Positions 1 to 9,831 of a stretch of 64,000 nt of DNA are shown piece by piece (the first letter of the stretch is position 1; each line of letters begins with the position of its first letter). The stretch covers positions 2,356,001 through 2,420,000 of the forward strand of contig JAJTUP010000001.1 in the NCBI GenBank assembly GCA_021399435.1. The letters are read 5' to 3'. A model generated the notes under the pieces. The model saw only the letters and a program-made list of their open reading frames with translations, ran no database searches and was not told the origin of the DNA. A program made the position numbers and the translations under genes. This DNA comes from Diaporthe sp. PMI_573. Taxonomy: Eukaryota; Ascomycota; Sordariomycetes; Diaporthales; Diaporthaceae.

Positions 1-1192
1 GTTTCTCTTGAAGGGCATGGCACTTGACCCCACCTGTTTGACTTCGAAGGGCTCCTCCGCTTCCTGCCACGAGGCGAGATGGCGGACATCTCCGGCAATC
101 TTTTGCGCCGTAGCACCAAGGCCGCAGATGGCATTGGCGACGAGCAGGTCAACCTTGCGGGTGTACGTTTGCGTCGACACGTCATAGCATGCGGCAAAGC
201 CGATCTTCTTGCACAATAGTGCGTTCAGCTGGTCACACTTGGAGCCGTCGCCGCCAAAAATCTCGAGGAACGAAGCTTGAGTTCCTGTAGTTCCTTGTGC
301 ACCTGGCATGGCATGTTATTCAGTCTCTCGCTGTCTGATGCACCATGGTACATTGCGGCTTACCTCGAAGCAGCAACCCATTGCGAACGTGAGCGATGCT
401 CTCAAGGTCGAAAACGAGATCTTGGGCCCATTGAGCGGCCCGCTTCCCCACTAGACGTAAATCAGCACCCTGTCTTACGGGTTTGTACTACATCTGGAAA
501 GGAGCCATGCTTTCGGCATACCTGTAATCAGTTGAGCTGGCAAGCGAATGGTCAGCGGATGTTCTACCAATTTGCTGGTGGCGGGTAAAAAGAATACCTG
601 GCTGCAAATGCGTGTATGCGAGAGTGGGCGTTGCCTTCCATTCCCTAGCAAGCTTGCACAGGTTTGACACAACCTTGGCGAGTCTTGGAAGGAGATGGTC
701 CATGGCATCACGCATGAGAATAAGCTCCGCATTGTCAGTTACGAAGCAGCTTGTCGCCTTGTTTTAACCCGTTAGCCTCGGTTGACAGAGACTTACGAAA
801 ATTATCGGGAGCACCACACGAGACCGAGAATTGCAGCTTCAACTTACACCGTAATGGATGATACCAGCCGCGGCAGGCGCGACTGCTCCGAAGGCGTGGA
901 CATGAGCCATGACGTCGTGTCGGCGGATCTTCTCCTCGGCCCTGGCAACCTCAAAGTCTTGGTCGGTTACTTCAAGGTGCTGCTTCATCTGCTCGAGCGC
1001 TTCGGTCGTGATGGTCTGGATACCAAGCTCTCTTTCGGATTCTGCAAGCAGCAGCCAAAGCCTGCGCCATTGCGAGTGGCGAGAGCGTTGCCCAAAGAGT
1101 CGCGCCATCTCTGGACTACAGTATCTCGTCGTCAACGACGTCTGATATGTATCGTAGGGCGACGGCCCGGCGTTTTTGCCATCGCTTGTCAT
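1..1192 (-). CDS. ADE13: Adenylosuccinate lyase, 5' five exons (runs off window)
   Basis: Adenylosuccinate lyase cleaves SAICAR and adenylosuccinate in de novo purine synthesis (cytosolic fumarase/aspartase-superfamily homotetramer). Translation of complement(join(<1..302,364..450,522..536,598..757,848..1192)) gives an uninterrupted frame of about 303 residues. It starts MTSDGKNAGPSPYDTYQT and carries HDVMAHVHAFG, the AAAGIIHYGATS segment, THLQPAQLITVGKRAAQW, GTTGTQASFLEIFGGD and, near the window edge, the superfamily signature GSSAMPFKRN. Introns have donors GTAAGT, GTATTC, GTATGC and GTAAGC; the fused frame restores the family sequence exactly at each join. Exon 3 is only 15 nt. The family is about 480 residues long, so roughly the last third lies outside the window. 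The start at 1192 matches the usual family N-terminus. Family assignment is firm; splice sites are inferred. Confidence 0.93.
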
Positions 1193-1532
1193 CTTATTTT
1201 TCGCTGTCGATGAGAGGTGGGGGGGGATAAAAAGGAAAACACAGAGTATCTATTGGCTGTGTCACGTACTGTGACACGATGGGTGGGGGTTGGTTGATTG
1301 GCATAAATTCTAGAGGGAGGAGGAAGCAGCTGGAGCTGGAGGCTGCAGTTGCACCCGCTGGCTGTGGGCTGTTCTGGCTCGGTCACGCGACTGGACACGT
1401 GACGCCGAATTGACTCATACCCCCCCCCCCTATCAAGGGAAATGTCCCCGCTTCGTGGATTACAGCCGGTGGGTTTCAACAAACTCTCCACCAAGGGTCT
1501 GATTGCGGTCTCTACAGGCACCCGTTTTCATC
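1193..1532. other. Intergenic region with homopolymer runs
   Basis: Divergent promoter region between ADE13 and the zinc-finger gene. It holds a G run near 1209-1217 and a C run near 1422-1432 within CT/GA-rich sequence. No gene is visible. Confidence 0.6.
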
Positions 1533-2680
1533 ATGCCGTGCAATCTCAGCTCATCCGACGGCACACGTTCTTCTGTTGGCCGGAAAAGGAAGGGCGAGGG
1601 AATCCCGACAGGTGGTGACGTGGCAAAGCGTGTCTGTGTGACAGCAGTTACAGTTTCGCAGACCGAGAAACCCTCCGCCCCCGGCTCTCGCTATCAGTGC
1701 CCAGTTGCTAAAAGATTCGGTTGCAGCCTCAAGTTCAACAGCAAAACTGAGGCGAATGCTCATCGAGATGCCCAACACCCAGAACCTTTCCCCTGTCCAG
1801 TCGCATTTCATTATCGTTGCAAACGAAGCTTTGGCACTGCAGGTGCAGCAAACGAACATGCACGTCAGCACGGGTTGAGGTGGCTCTGTCCTGTCGCAGA
1901 CGAATTCAACTGCAAGGAAAGTTTTGTCCATGCACGCTCCGAAAGCGGCCGAATACACCCATGTCCCTCAGCTGAGATACCACTGCAACAAAATGTTCTA
2001 CACTAGATAAACAGCACAACAATATGGCAAATGTTACCTGAAGCCTACCGTACAGTGCCCCCATGCTACTGAGACTGGATGTACCAAAATGTTCACTTGT
2101 GCTGGGAGTGCAGTAAAGCATGGAAAACTTTATTACAGAACCCCTGATGAGAAGAGGGTTCCTTGTCCTCTGTTGGAAGAATACAAGTGTGAACAATTAT
2201 TCTTTACTATGAGCGACGCCAGGAAGTATAGCAAGAGTTATTACGAACGGTACCCTTGCCCCAAAGCAGATATATTCCACTGCACCGGGACATTTAGCAG
2301 TTACAGATCCGCACTCGCGCACGCTAAGATGGCACACGGGAGTCGGTGGCTCTGTACAGTGCCGCTGTGTTATAGAACTGTCGCTCGTCTTCCCCATACG
2401 AAGAGATCCATAGTGGATCACATAAGGATCCACAGAAAACATAGGGATTTGGAAGACCTGAAGGAAGAGGCCACACCATTTGAGATCTCAGAAATCACGG
2501 GCTGGAATAACAACGTACTGTTACTGATGGAGGATAATATCAGTAATTGGGAAGCCGAAGCCGCCGATGCTAATAATTATCAGAAGTTATTCCCATGGCT
2601 CTACGAAACAAATGGTACAATTGAGGACGAAACGGCCAGGAGAGGGGAGAAAACCCAGGCTATAAACAGCAGTATCCGAG
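1533..2680 (+). pseudogene. C2H2-like zinc-finger array (damaged N-terminal part of a finger/DEDDh gene)
   Basis: The ATG at 1533 opens a frame with a lysine/arginine patch (KRKGEG) and then tandem fingers of about 32 residues with the plan C-P-x6-C-x3-F-x8-H-x4-H: two complete, a third cut short. The frame then closes at 2004. A neighbouring frame picks up the array at about 1935 (YHCNKMF), meets a TAA at about 2007, and continues to 2680 with fingers starting CPHATETGC, CPLLEEYKC, CPKADIFHC and a last classical one (CTVPLC...HIRIH). Several expected zinc-ligand histidines in the middle fingers are tyrosines. One frameshift plus one stop suggest decay. An intron from about 1922 to 2014 would bypass both but needs a poor GTTTTG donor and would delete finger sequence. 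The array probably splices at 2681/2738 onto the nuclease exon. Function unknown; nucleic-acid binding is an inference. Confidence 0.5.
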
Positions 2681-2738
2681 GTTTGCATCCCACGAGACCG
2701 ATGCCTACTTGGACTTCACAACTAACATCTTACTCTAG

Positions 2739-3907
2739 CCAAGTTCCCAGATCATACCCCAAATCTTAGCACTCAAGGCGCTACGTGTATTGGACCTCGC
2801 ATTTTGTCCCGACGCGGCTTCGTTCAAGAGCTCTGCCCCTACAACGCCACACTGGGAGAGCACAACGCCCACCTATCTGCGAGAGTTTCAGCATCAAGAT
2901 TCTATCTCAGGTTAGAATCGCGCTGTGTTTCGTGCAGTGCTGCGATCAGGATTTGCAGAGAGCTAGAAAAGTTTGGGTTGACAAAATTAGCGCCCCAGCA
3001 GGAACACTGCAGCCAACGTACCTGTTTCAAAACGCCGTGGAATGGGTCACAGTTCTGTATTTCCCATCTCTCTCTGGCTGCAAACGACCGGAAAGCAGTT
3101 GCCAATTGCATTATCGGAAGATTCAAGAATACCTTTGACCAAGCGTTGCAACATCCCTGGTCCTACAGCCCTTCATTCCAGAAGATACTGGATGTGCGGG
3201 ACAAAATCGCAGATGGCAAGCTACCCGGTGCCAGCTTGCTTTGTCTTGATCTCGAGTTTTGTGCGTTTACCAAGACGGTTTTTGAGATCGGTATTTGCGA
3301 GTATCATTCAGGGAAAACTATTATCGATACAGCAGTCAAAGGAAGCATCAAGAAGCTGTCCGAAATTTCAACTTCTTCCCACAAGACCGGAGTGTCCAAA
3401 CGTTTCGAGCAAGAAATGAGCTGGAAAACGATTCGAAGTGTTTATGGTGGTTACACACGAAGCTATGACCGTGGGAACGATGTCCACACCATCGCGTCGC
3501 AGCTACGAGAAGCCCACGTCAACACGAGATCATTCATCCTGGTATGGCATAAACACCCAATGGATCTACGGTTGTTTCGTAACTTACTAGAGCAAAACGG
3601 CTGCACCGACATTCTGCCGCCGGACGAAAACTGCGTGCTGGTATTAAAGGACATACAAAGGAATCTGCCTTTTTTGCCGAACGGGAAAAAGCTTTCCGCA
3701 AAGCTTGAGGTCATTTTCCCCCTCTTCTTCCCAGACCATGGTCTCGTGGGCCGTAATCATCGAGCGCTAGTCGATGCCCAGCAATTACGGCTTGTTACTA
3801 TGGCTCTTGAGGAAGCATGTCAACCGCTGGCGAATCGAAACAGAACACCTGGGAGAGTAATACTAGGACGCAAGTCAGTGTTGGACCTGTTAGAGGTTTC
3901 GTGGTGA
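2739..3907 (+). CDS. DEDDh exonuclease-like domain exon, downstream of the zinc-finger array
   Basis: An open frame from the acceptor at 2738 (branch-like CTAAC, then TACTCTAG) to the stop at 3905-3907, read in phase from the preceding exon with donor GTTTGC at 2681. The N-terminal part has Cys/His pairs (CSQRTC...FCISH) that may bind zinc. The C-terminal part has the DEDDh ribonuclease-H-like core: motif I LLCLDLEF (D and E), a motif II aspartate in HPMDLRLF, and motif III HRALVDAQQL (H and D). All catalytic positions look present. The layout is like the fungal Gfd2/YDR514C-like DEDDh family. An in-phase 48-nt stretch near 2909-2956 (GTTAGA...TTTGCAG) could be one more intron. If the upstream finger array is truly broken, this domain may no longer be expressed. 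Its 3' end abuts a HET fragment on the other strand. Confidence 0.6.
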
Positions 3908-4269
3908 GCCTTCAGATCAGAGAGGTAGGCCAGGCAGACGGCCGATGATTCATAGAACTCGAACATAGAATCGATACAGCTGTGCTTCTCCTCCTCGTTG
4001 TCGTCTTTGATGCAGCAGGTGTCCGTCCACAAATACCTGTAACCCAGATTTCTGGCTTCGTTACACGCGAGACGGATCTTCTCAAGCCCCTCGTGTTGGC
4101 TGGTGCTGGTGGGATTCTGAACCCATTGGGTCCATTGACGAAAGGAAACTTCGGAAACCCCCCACGTGTGAGACAGTATTGCGTATCTTGGGACCCGACC
4201 GGGATCGAAAAGAAACTCTTGAAGCCCCAATGTTTTCACATTGATAAGCCGGATGTTGATGTTTTCCAT
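3820..4269 (-). pseudogene. HET-domain (heterokaryon incompatibility) fragment, 3' truncated
   Basis: From the ATG at 4269 the frame reads as the start of a HET protein: RLINVKTLGLQEF, then RYAILSHTWG, KIRLACNEARNLGY, YLWTDTCCIKDDNEEE and SMFEFYESSAVCLAYLSDL. These are the N-terminal HET motifs in the right order. The similarity stops at about 3910, before the family's later arginine/tryptophan-rich block (RGWTLQEL type). The remaining roughly 30 residues to the stop at 3820 are antisense to the nuclease gene and look random. HET proteins are usually several hundred residues, so this is a relic or an incomplete gene model. HET domains trigger cell death after fusion of unlike strains; this fragment is unlikely to do so alone. 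Confidence 0.7.
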
Positions 4270-4293
4270 TGTAATCACCTTGGAATACCGCAA

Positions 4294-5020
4294 CTGGGAT
4301 CATCAGATCTCCTGGCTAGATGGATCACTGATAATTCCGGCTTCGTTGCGACAGCACGATCGGAATTTCTGCGTGCACATTTGCCTGCTGCAGGAGAGAA
4401 GAATTCCGAATGACACTGCTTAGCGGAGATGGTCTGGACAAAAGCCCGCATCTTAACGCCCGAGTTTCTGGGAAAGTATGGGCATCTTAGGCCCCCAGTC
4501 CTTCGAGTCCTCCACATGTTGTTGTTAGTGGTGTGTAACTTGCGGCCCAAGGCAGTCTGTGACTGGAGGATGTCCTCGGGCTAGGATCCTACAGGCCAAT
4601 TTTCAGCCACTTTGAATTGCTGCAGGCTGACCAGACGGGTTTATAAGCCTCTGTAGCCAGTAAGATGGCCCGCCAGTACCTCTGTCAGCGCTCTGAGCTT
4701 GGCTTCTTCACACAGCTGGCGGAATTGTGTGACGGGCATTGGCTGCGGACAGTCCGTCTGCAGCCCCAAGACCCTCTGCCTCTAAAGCAACTTTGCATCG
4801 TGATCTTTTTCATTGTGACAAGGCTGTGATGGAAGGGTGTTTTGTCAAGGGTCCAACGTGGACTGAGGATCTGAAGGATGCGCAAGATATCATGATATGA
4901 ACTACTTACTTATAGAGGCAATCCCCATTATTCAGATCTTATCTACCAGATATGGTACTTCTCTCCAGCAATTAGTTGTGTGGCGAGGTGCCAGCGCTTA
5001 CCAGAATGATTTCAAGATAT
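4294..5020. other. Intergenic, no gene seen
   Basis: No convincing frame on either strand; sequence upstream of the HET start, probably including its promoter and the 3' flank of the acyltransferase. Confidence 0.5.
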
Positions 5021-6475
5021 TCACCTCTTGCTTTCGACTATGCCAAAGCTGCCGTTCACCCGAAACTTGTCCAACCAGCTGGATAAATCCTTGACTACAC
5101 CGTCCACAATCGTATCGTCAATGACACCGCCTTGCCAGTTCAACGTCAGAGTAACTTCGCCCCCTTCCACGCCCGTAACATTGACCCCAAAGCCAGGGCC
5201 AGCGAGGAAGGCGGGCTGGGTGAAGAACGACCGCCGGATATCCCAGACATTTAAGGTGTGATAGCCCCATTCGGGGTTAGCCTTGATGAGGCCGATATTA
5301 GAAACCTCCCAGGTTGCGTCACGTTTTTTCCCAATCTTGCCCTCCCACCGCTTCTGCCAGTCCGTCACGTAGTCCATCAGGCCGCATACATCGTCTTTTG
5401 GGAGCGAGGCGAGCTTCGCCTTCATCTCTGCTCGCCACGTCGCTGCTAGGGGCCATACAAGGTCTTCCTCAAGGCCCTGGTCTTCCTCATTGAATCTACG
5501 CCGCAGGTCTGCGACCGTCTCTACATCCCATACTTTGTTGGAGCTGGTGTTGAGAACCGAGAGCGTTTTCGTGAGGTCCACGTCGCTACCAGGTGGCGAC
5601 TTCGCCCAGGGGACCAAGCCGATCGGTGTCTCGCTTGAGAATGCAGGCGCAACTTCAGCGGGGACACGCCTGGCGACCGAAGCTAGGACGAGTACGTGGA
5701 GGATTGCAGTGAGTGTCGCGCCATGAGCCCTGCAGGCTGTGACGAGTTTTGGAACGACCTCTTCTTCGATAGAAATGAGGCGAAGGTTGAGCCTATGTGG
5801 CTCCAGGGTGATCGCTTTCCCCGCCCATGGCTCAACCGGCGGCGTTGATTTGAGCCAAGAAGGTCCGAATTCTTTCCATAGAGTTTTAAAGAAAAAAGTC
5901 CAACCGATCCGGAACTGGATGAGCTCTTGTTGGGGTGGTGCGAGGACTGGGGGCCGGTCAAAGCTGAGAATGTGGTCCTTCAGCTCCGGCGGCGGACCAG
6001 AGCCGCGCTCGGTAGGGTTCTGGTTGAGCTCACGCAAGAGTTCATTGTGGAAAACGATGGTGCTCTTCCCGTCCGCGAGGGCGTGATGCGTCACGAAGAC
6101 CATGTCGAGCCTTACTTGACCCCAATCCTTGGTGCAGTTCTGGACGACGAGGAGCTTCCACGGCGGGCGGGTCGCAACGTCCGGCCATAGCTGCTCCAGC
6201 CTATTCTTGGTCACTTCCAGGACCCGCGCGTCAAATCGCGCCTGGTTACCCTCCTTCACGGTCTCCCACTCGATGAAGTCTCTCAGGTCCATGGAAGGCA
6301 CGCTGACGAAGCTGGCTTGGTTGGTGTCCTCATTGATGATGCCGACCCTCAGCCCGCCCAGGCGGAGGATCACACGAGCCAATGCGGCTTCCACGAGGGT
6401 CTGCGAAGAGCGTTCGGATGCCACGTATCGGCAAGAGTTTGCAATCCCTGTGTAGATGCCAATCGCGTGCCTCGA
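5021..6475 (-). CDS. Alcohol acetyltransferase-like (AATase family) enzyme
   Basis: Member of the AATase/condensation-like acyltransferase superfamily, which moves acyl groups from CoA to alcohols or other acceptors. The frame from 6424 to 5021 carries the catalytic HHxxxDG motif as FVTHHALADGK (motif near 6070-6090) and a DFGW-like C-terminal region (FLAGPGFGVNVTG). The same frame extends upstream of the ATG at 6424 through STSRHAIGIYTG and NSCRYVAS to about 6475, which matches the usual start of the family (LEQYSTxRH). The annotated ATG is therefore probably internal and a short first exon lies further upstream, between about 6500 and 6580; I could not fix its splice. No signal peptide or membrane segment is seen. 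Substrate is unknown and there are no neighbouring biosynthetic genes. Confidence 0.72.
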   Translation of the reverse strand, partial: SRHAIGIYTGIANSCRYVASERSSQTLVEAALARVILRLGGLRVGIINEDTNQASFVSVPSMDLRDFIEWETVKEGNQARFDARVLEVTKNRLEQLWPDVATRPPWKLLVVQNCTKDWGQVRLDMVFVTHHALADGKSTIVFHNELLRELNQNPTERGSGPPPELKDHILSFDRPPVLAPPQQELIQFRIGWTFFFKTLWKEFGPSWLKSTPPVEPWAGKAITLEPHRLNLRLISIEEEVVPKLVTACRAHGATLTAILHVLVLASVARRVPAEVAPAFSSETPIGLVPWAKSPPGSDVDLTKTLSVLNTSSNKVWDVETVADLRRRFNEEDQGLEEDLVWPLAATWRAEMKAKLASLPKDDVCGLMDYVTDWQKRWEGKIGKKRDATWEVSNIGLIKANPEWGYHTLNVWDIRRSFFTQPAFLAGPGFGVNVTGVEGGEVTLTLNWQGGVIDDTIVDGVVKDLSSWLDKFRVNGSFGIVESKR

Positions 6476-8595
6476 CGTGGACCAATGCTCGCTTGAGGGT
6501 GGTCAGTCATGGGGAACTTAGAAGCGTGGGAGAATAGGTACTGCCTACATCGTACCACATTGCCTAACCACCTTTGACAGCATTTTTTTTTATCGAGGTT
6601 TGAGCAGCTGTTATAGCTTATATGGACGAAATAATACGATCAGAGTCCAAAGCAAGCCACAGCATAATTTACCATGGATTGTAAGGGGAAATGTTGAACG
6701 GCTGAGCCTTCACGATCTGGTGGTTGGGCCCGGCGGCCCGGGCAGGGATGCAAACCAAACCCGCACCAAACCCGCACCAAACCCGCCGCACCAAACCCGC
6801 ACCAAACCGGAACCAGCAACCCTCAACTTAGATGCGCCAACGTACCATCTACATGGGCATACATTTGAGTCTCTGGACAGTAGCAAAAGTTGGCTGGTAC
6901 GGATGACAGGATGTTGGGTAAGAAATGCTCCAAGAAGCTGGGCCGCCGTTTCCTCTGCTCACCAATTCGCAGGTGTTCTGAAATGTCGAGGCTCGGGCCA
7001 GCTTCAACATCACGCCTCCCAAGATTTCGATTGGGTGTGTGGTGGCATTCTTCTGCATTTCGCACTATATTTCCATTCACTCAACTCGAAAAATAAATGT
7101 GAACTCTCGGTTGAATAAGCCTAGATGTCAGAGAATTAATTCCTTTGAGTTAGATGGAAGCTTTCCAGCAAAGGTTGCGGCCTCATCACCCTGTCTAAGC
7201 GATAGCCCGACGAGGTAGGTATTTCCCAAATCGTGCAGCCTCGTACCGACAAAGGTGAATTACTCATATTCATCTCGAAGTAGTCCCGCCTCGTACGCCT
7301 CCCGCATTGCCTTCACATCTTCGAAAAGGGACCCTGACGTGGGTGCGCGCCTCTCCCCTGGCAGCACCTTTGGCGCCAGGACCACTTCGAACTCGTCTCG
7401 TTCCTCTAGCTGGCTGGCTCTTGAAAGATCTGTCCCGCAAATTACTGCCCGCACGTAAAGCACTTTGCTTGAGCTTGCGAAGGCGTCCGTTCGCCCTGTT
7501 GTGAGGGTAGCTTGTTCGAGGTTTGGGGCAAAGTCTGACTTGGGAGAGCCGAGGACTGCTCATGAGCGACAGTGGGTCTTACTCTGGTTGGGGGTGGTGC
7601 ACTTGTTGAAACTGGTGCTGCCTCTTGATGTGCTGACCCATTTGTCACGGCGGGAACGGTTTTGGTGTCACCACCTGGGCGGCCATTGAAGATTGAGAAC
7701 ACATTGTATGTATATGTGTGCATGCGTCAAAGGTTTCATATATTCGGTAGTAAGAATCAAACCTATACCTATAAGTACGGCTTTTACTCGCCTATTTACA
7801 CGTGTAAAGACCCCTTGACCTACGGCATTAGGGCCGTACCAATACTTATATCTCTATCTGGCTACCGAAGGGGTGCTGTTAGCTAATATCAGACGCCATC
7901 CGGTTGACATGACTGGTACCTGTAGTGGCTTACTGTCAGGACTTGTTTAATTTTTTTGCCTGGTCCGCCAACTCAGCATTGAGTTCCTTTGTGTGCATGC
8001 AATCTAACTGCTCGACCTTGCCTCTAAAGTCATCCCCGTTTACACAGTTCATAGCGACGTCCGCATCCAGCGTGGGGCTATTTTACACCGGCTCTAGATT
8101 GAGACAAAGGTAAATAAAATATAGGATCTTTCGTCCCGAGAAAATTATGAGTACCAAGTATATGCGGCTAGTGATACTTATTACAGCAACTAAGCGCCCA
8201 ATGTAAACAAAGTTGAACATAAAATATGTCACAGCCGCCTAAATTTTGTCTCTGGTCCTGGCAGTATACAGACCTTAGCTTATAAAGTCGTATTAGAGCC
8301 TCTGCTTTTACATGTTTCAAAACGTTTATTGTATGTTAAGTTAGTTAGCGACGAGCTCTAAGGCTACGCTACCAACCATACCGGCTAGGCAGCCACATGT
8401 GACCTCTTTCATCGAGCGCCAGGCCGTCATTCTACCATGTTTTACGGGGCCCTCTACACTCAGCTGTTTGATCTCCACATGTATTCCGAACCCGCATTCT
8501 CTTCTTTCTAAGCACGTTGGATCCTTTTTTCTTCGAGACCCGCAGCCTTCTACAACCCACTGTCAATCTTATGCACATCCTTCAGCACGGCGGAA
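6476..8595. other. Long intergenic region with short repeats and weak frames
   Basis: Holds the 11-bp tandem repeat at 6752-6811 and AT-rich sequence at 7690-8400. Two adjoining minus-strand frames (7442-7723, ending KCFTCGQ, and 7260-7463, containing SLFEDVKAMREAYEAG) look slightly coding but match no family I know and have no clear start or splice. No tRNA is seen. Confidence 0.5.
6752..6811. repeat. Imperfect 11-bp tandem repeat (AAACCCGCACC)
   Basis: About five head-to-tail copies of AAACCCGCACC, one lengthened to 14 bp by an extra CGC and the last degenerated to AAACCGGAACC. It sits in non-coding sequence upstream of the acyltransferase. Confidence 0.8.
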
Positions 8596-9831
8596 ATGAG
8601 GTATTTCGACGGCTGTCCGTTCCTCAAAGTCAGCCGCTGGCACAACCTGTGGCGTAGCAACATCCCCAACCTCTGCTCGCTAAAACAACAAGCCGGGGTC
8701 TCAGGGTTTGTTGCCATCGACGCTGAGCCATGGGGCAACAGCCTCACTGATATTGTCGAAATCGGTATCGCATTCATCCCGCCTGTCGACATTGAGGCGC
8801 TGCAAGGCCCTCCCAGGAGCCTGGACTCGCTTCAGACCCGATACCCAATACAAGTGAGTAAGATCCAGGTCGCCGACAGGGAACAAGGCCGGCGAATGAA
8901 GCGCGAATCCTTCATCTTTGGGCCAACCCACATCGTCGAGCCTGACGCTGTCCACGAGACTCTGCAGCGTTTATTCCAGTCATTCCGCGATGCGCTGGGT
9001 CCGCAGGCTTCCCTCACTCTGATTGGTTTCGACCTGGCTTTCGAATTTCGTGTCATGTCGAGCACGTATCTGGGTATTACAGAGCATGTCTCATCTTGGG
9101 TCGACCTTCAGGAGATTATTAAGGATGTCTCAACGTGCACCAACCGCAGTCCAAGCATGCGCGAATCGCTCTTCGCATTCGGCTTTGAGGGTGATAATCA
9201 AGCGATTCTACCAAATCGGATGGCACACAGCGCTGGAACCGATGCCCTCCGCATTATCGCGCTGCTCGTCAACTTGCTCGCCCTCTCGCCAGATGCCACA
9301 CTGGAGATCGACCGGCGACCGGTGCGCAAGTGGGTAGGCACCGGCAGAGTGGCACGTCGACACATGAAGGCCAAGAATCAGTTCTCAGGCCGGCCAAGAC
9401 CAATAGAATCTTATCCCTTTAGAGCACGGGTGAGACTCAACGGGGGGTCGGCTTTGACCATGCGGCAGCTGGCTGATTCCTTCTCGAGACACGGCCCATC
9501 GGCCATCGGGATTCATGGAGGAAAGAAGGAAGGCTATATTTGTCTTCCCAGTCTCGACGAGCTGGATCAATTCATCGAACAGACAAACGGGTCTTCGGCA
9601 GGCAATGGACAATTCTGGGACGCAATTTCCGAATTTGATCCCCAGCTCACTGCTTCGCGAACCGCTTCCGAACTTTTAGAGTCTCTAGAAGCGGCATCGG
9701 CCGCCGCAATCGAGCAAAAAAAGGTGCTTAGAAAGCAGAAGAAAGAGAAAGAGAAAATCGACTCGGAACAAACGTGTTCAGACTTTGTTGAGAGCGTCGA
9801 CGACCTTGGACTCGGAGAGTTGTGGGGTTAG
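8596..9831 (+). CDS. Gfd2/YDR514C-like DEDDh exonuclease-domain protein
   Basis: Single-exon 411-residue protein. The ribonuclease-H-like DEDDh core is visible: motif I GFVAIDAEPWGN (D42, E44), motif II LIGFDLAFEF (D146) and motif III HSAGTDALRI (H211, D216), spaced as in the fungal Gfd2/YDR514C-like family. All five catalytic positions are present, so metal-dependent 3'-5' nuclease activity is plausible, although no substrate is established in the family. The C-terminal part has a positively charged linker, a second small folded segment (about 280-350) and a lysine-rich coiled tail (IEQKKVLRKQKKEKEK) ending in acidic residues. The start at 8596 is the first ATG and precedes the conserved core by 40 residues. 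It is the second DEDDh protein within 5 kb, but differs from the one at 2739-3907 outside the motifs. Confidence 0.75.
   Translation: MRYFDGCPFLKVSRWHNLWRSNIPNLCSLKQQAGVSGFVAIDAEPWGNSLTDIVEIGIAFIPPVDIEALQGPPRSLDSLQTRYPIQVSKIQVADREQGRRMKRESFIFGPTHIVEPDAVHETLQRLFQSFRDALGPQASLTLIGFDLAFEFRVMSSTYLGITEHVSSWVDLQEIIKDVSTCTNRSPSMRESLFAFGFEGDNQAILPNRMAHSAGTDALRIIALLVNLLALSPDATLEIDRRPVRKWVGTGRVARRHMKAKNQFSGRPRPIESYPFRARVRLNGGSALTMRQLADSFSRHGPSAIGIHGGKKEGYICLPSLDELDQFIEQTNGSSAGNGQFWDAISEFDPQLTASRTASELLESLEAASAAAIEQKKVLRKQKKEKEKIDSEQTCSDFVESVDDLGLGELWG

Noticed and set aside
7260..7723. Two adjoining minus frames with CFTCGQ, considered as a retroelement zinc knuckle
   Set aside because: Only the first two cysteines of a knuckle are present and no gag/pol sequence follows.
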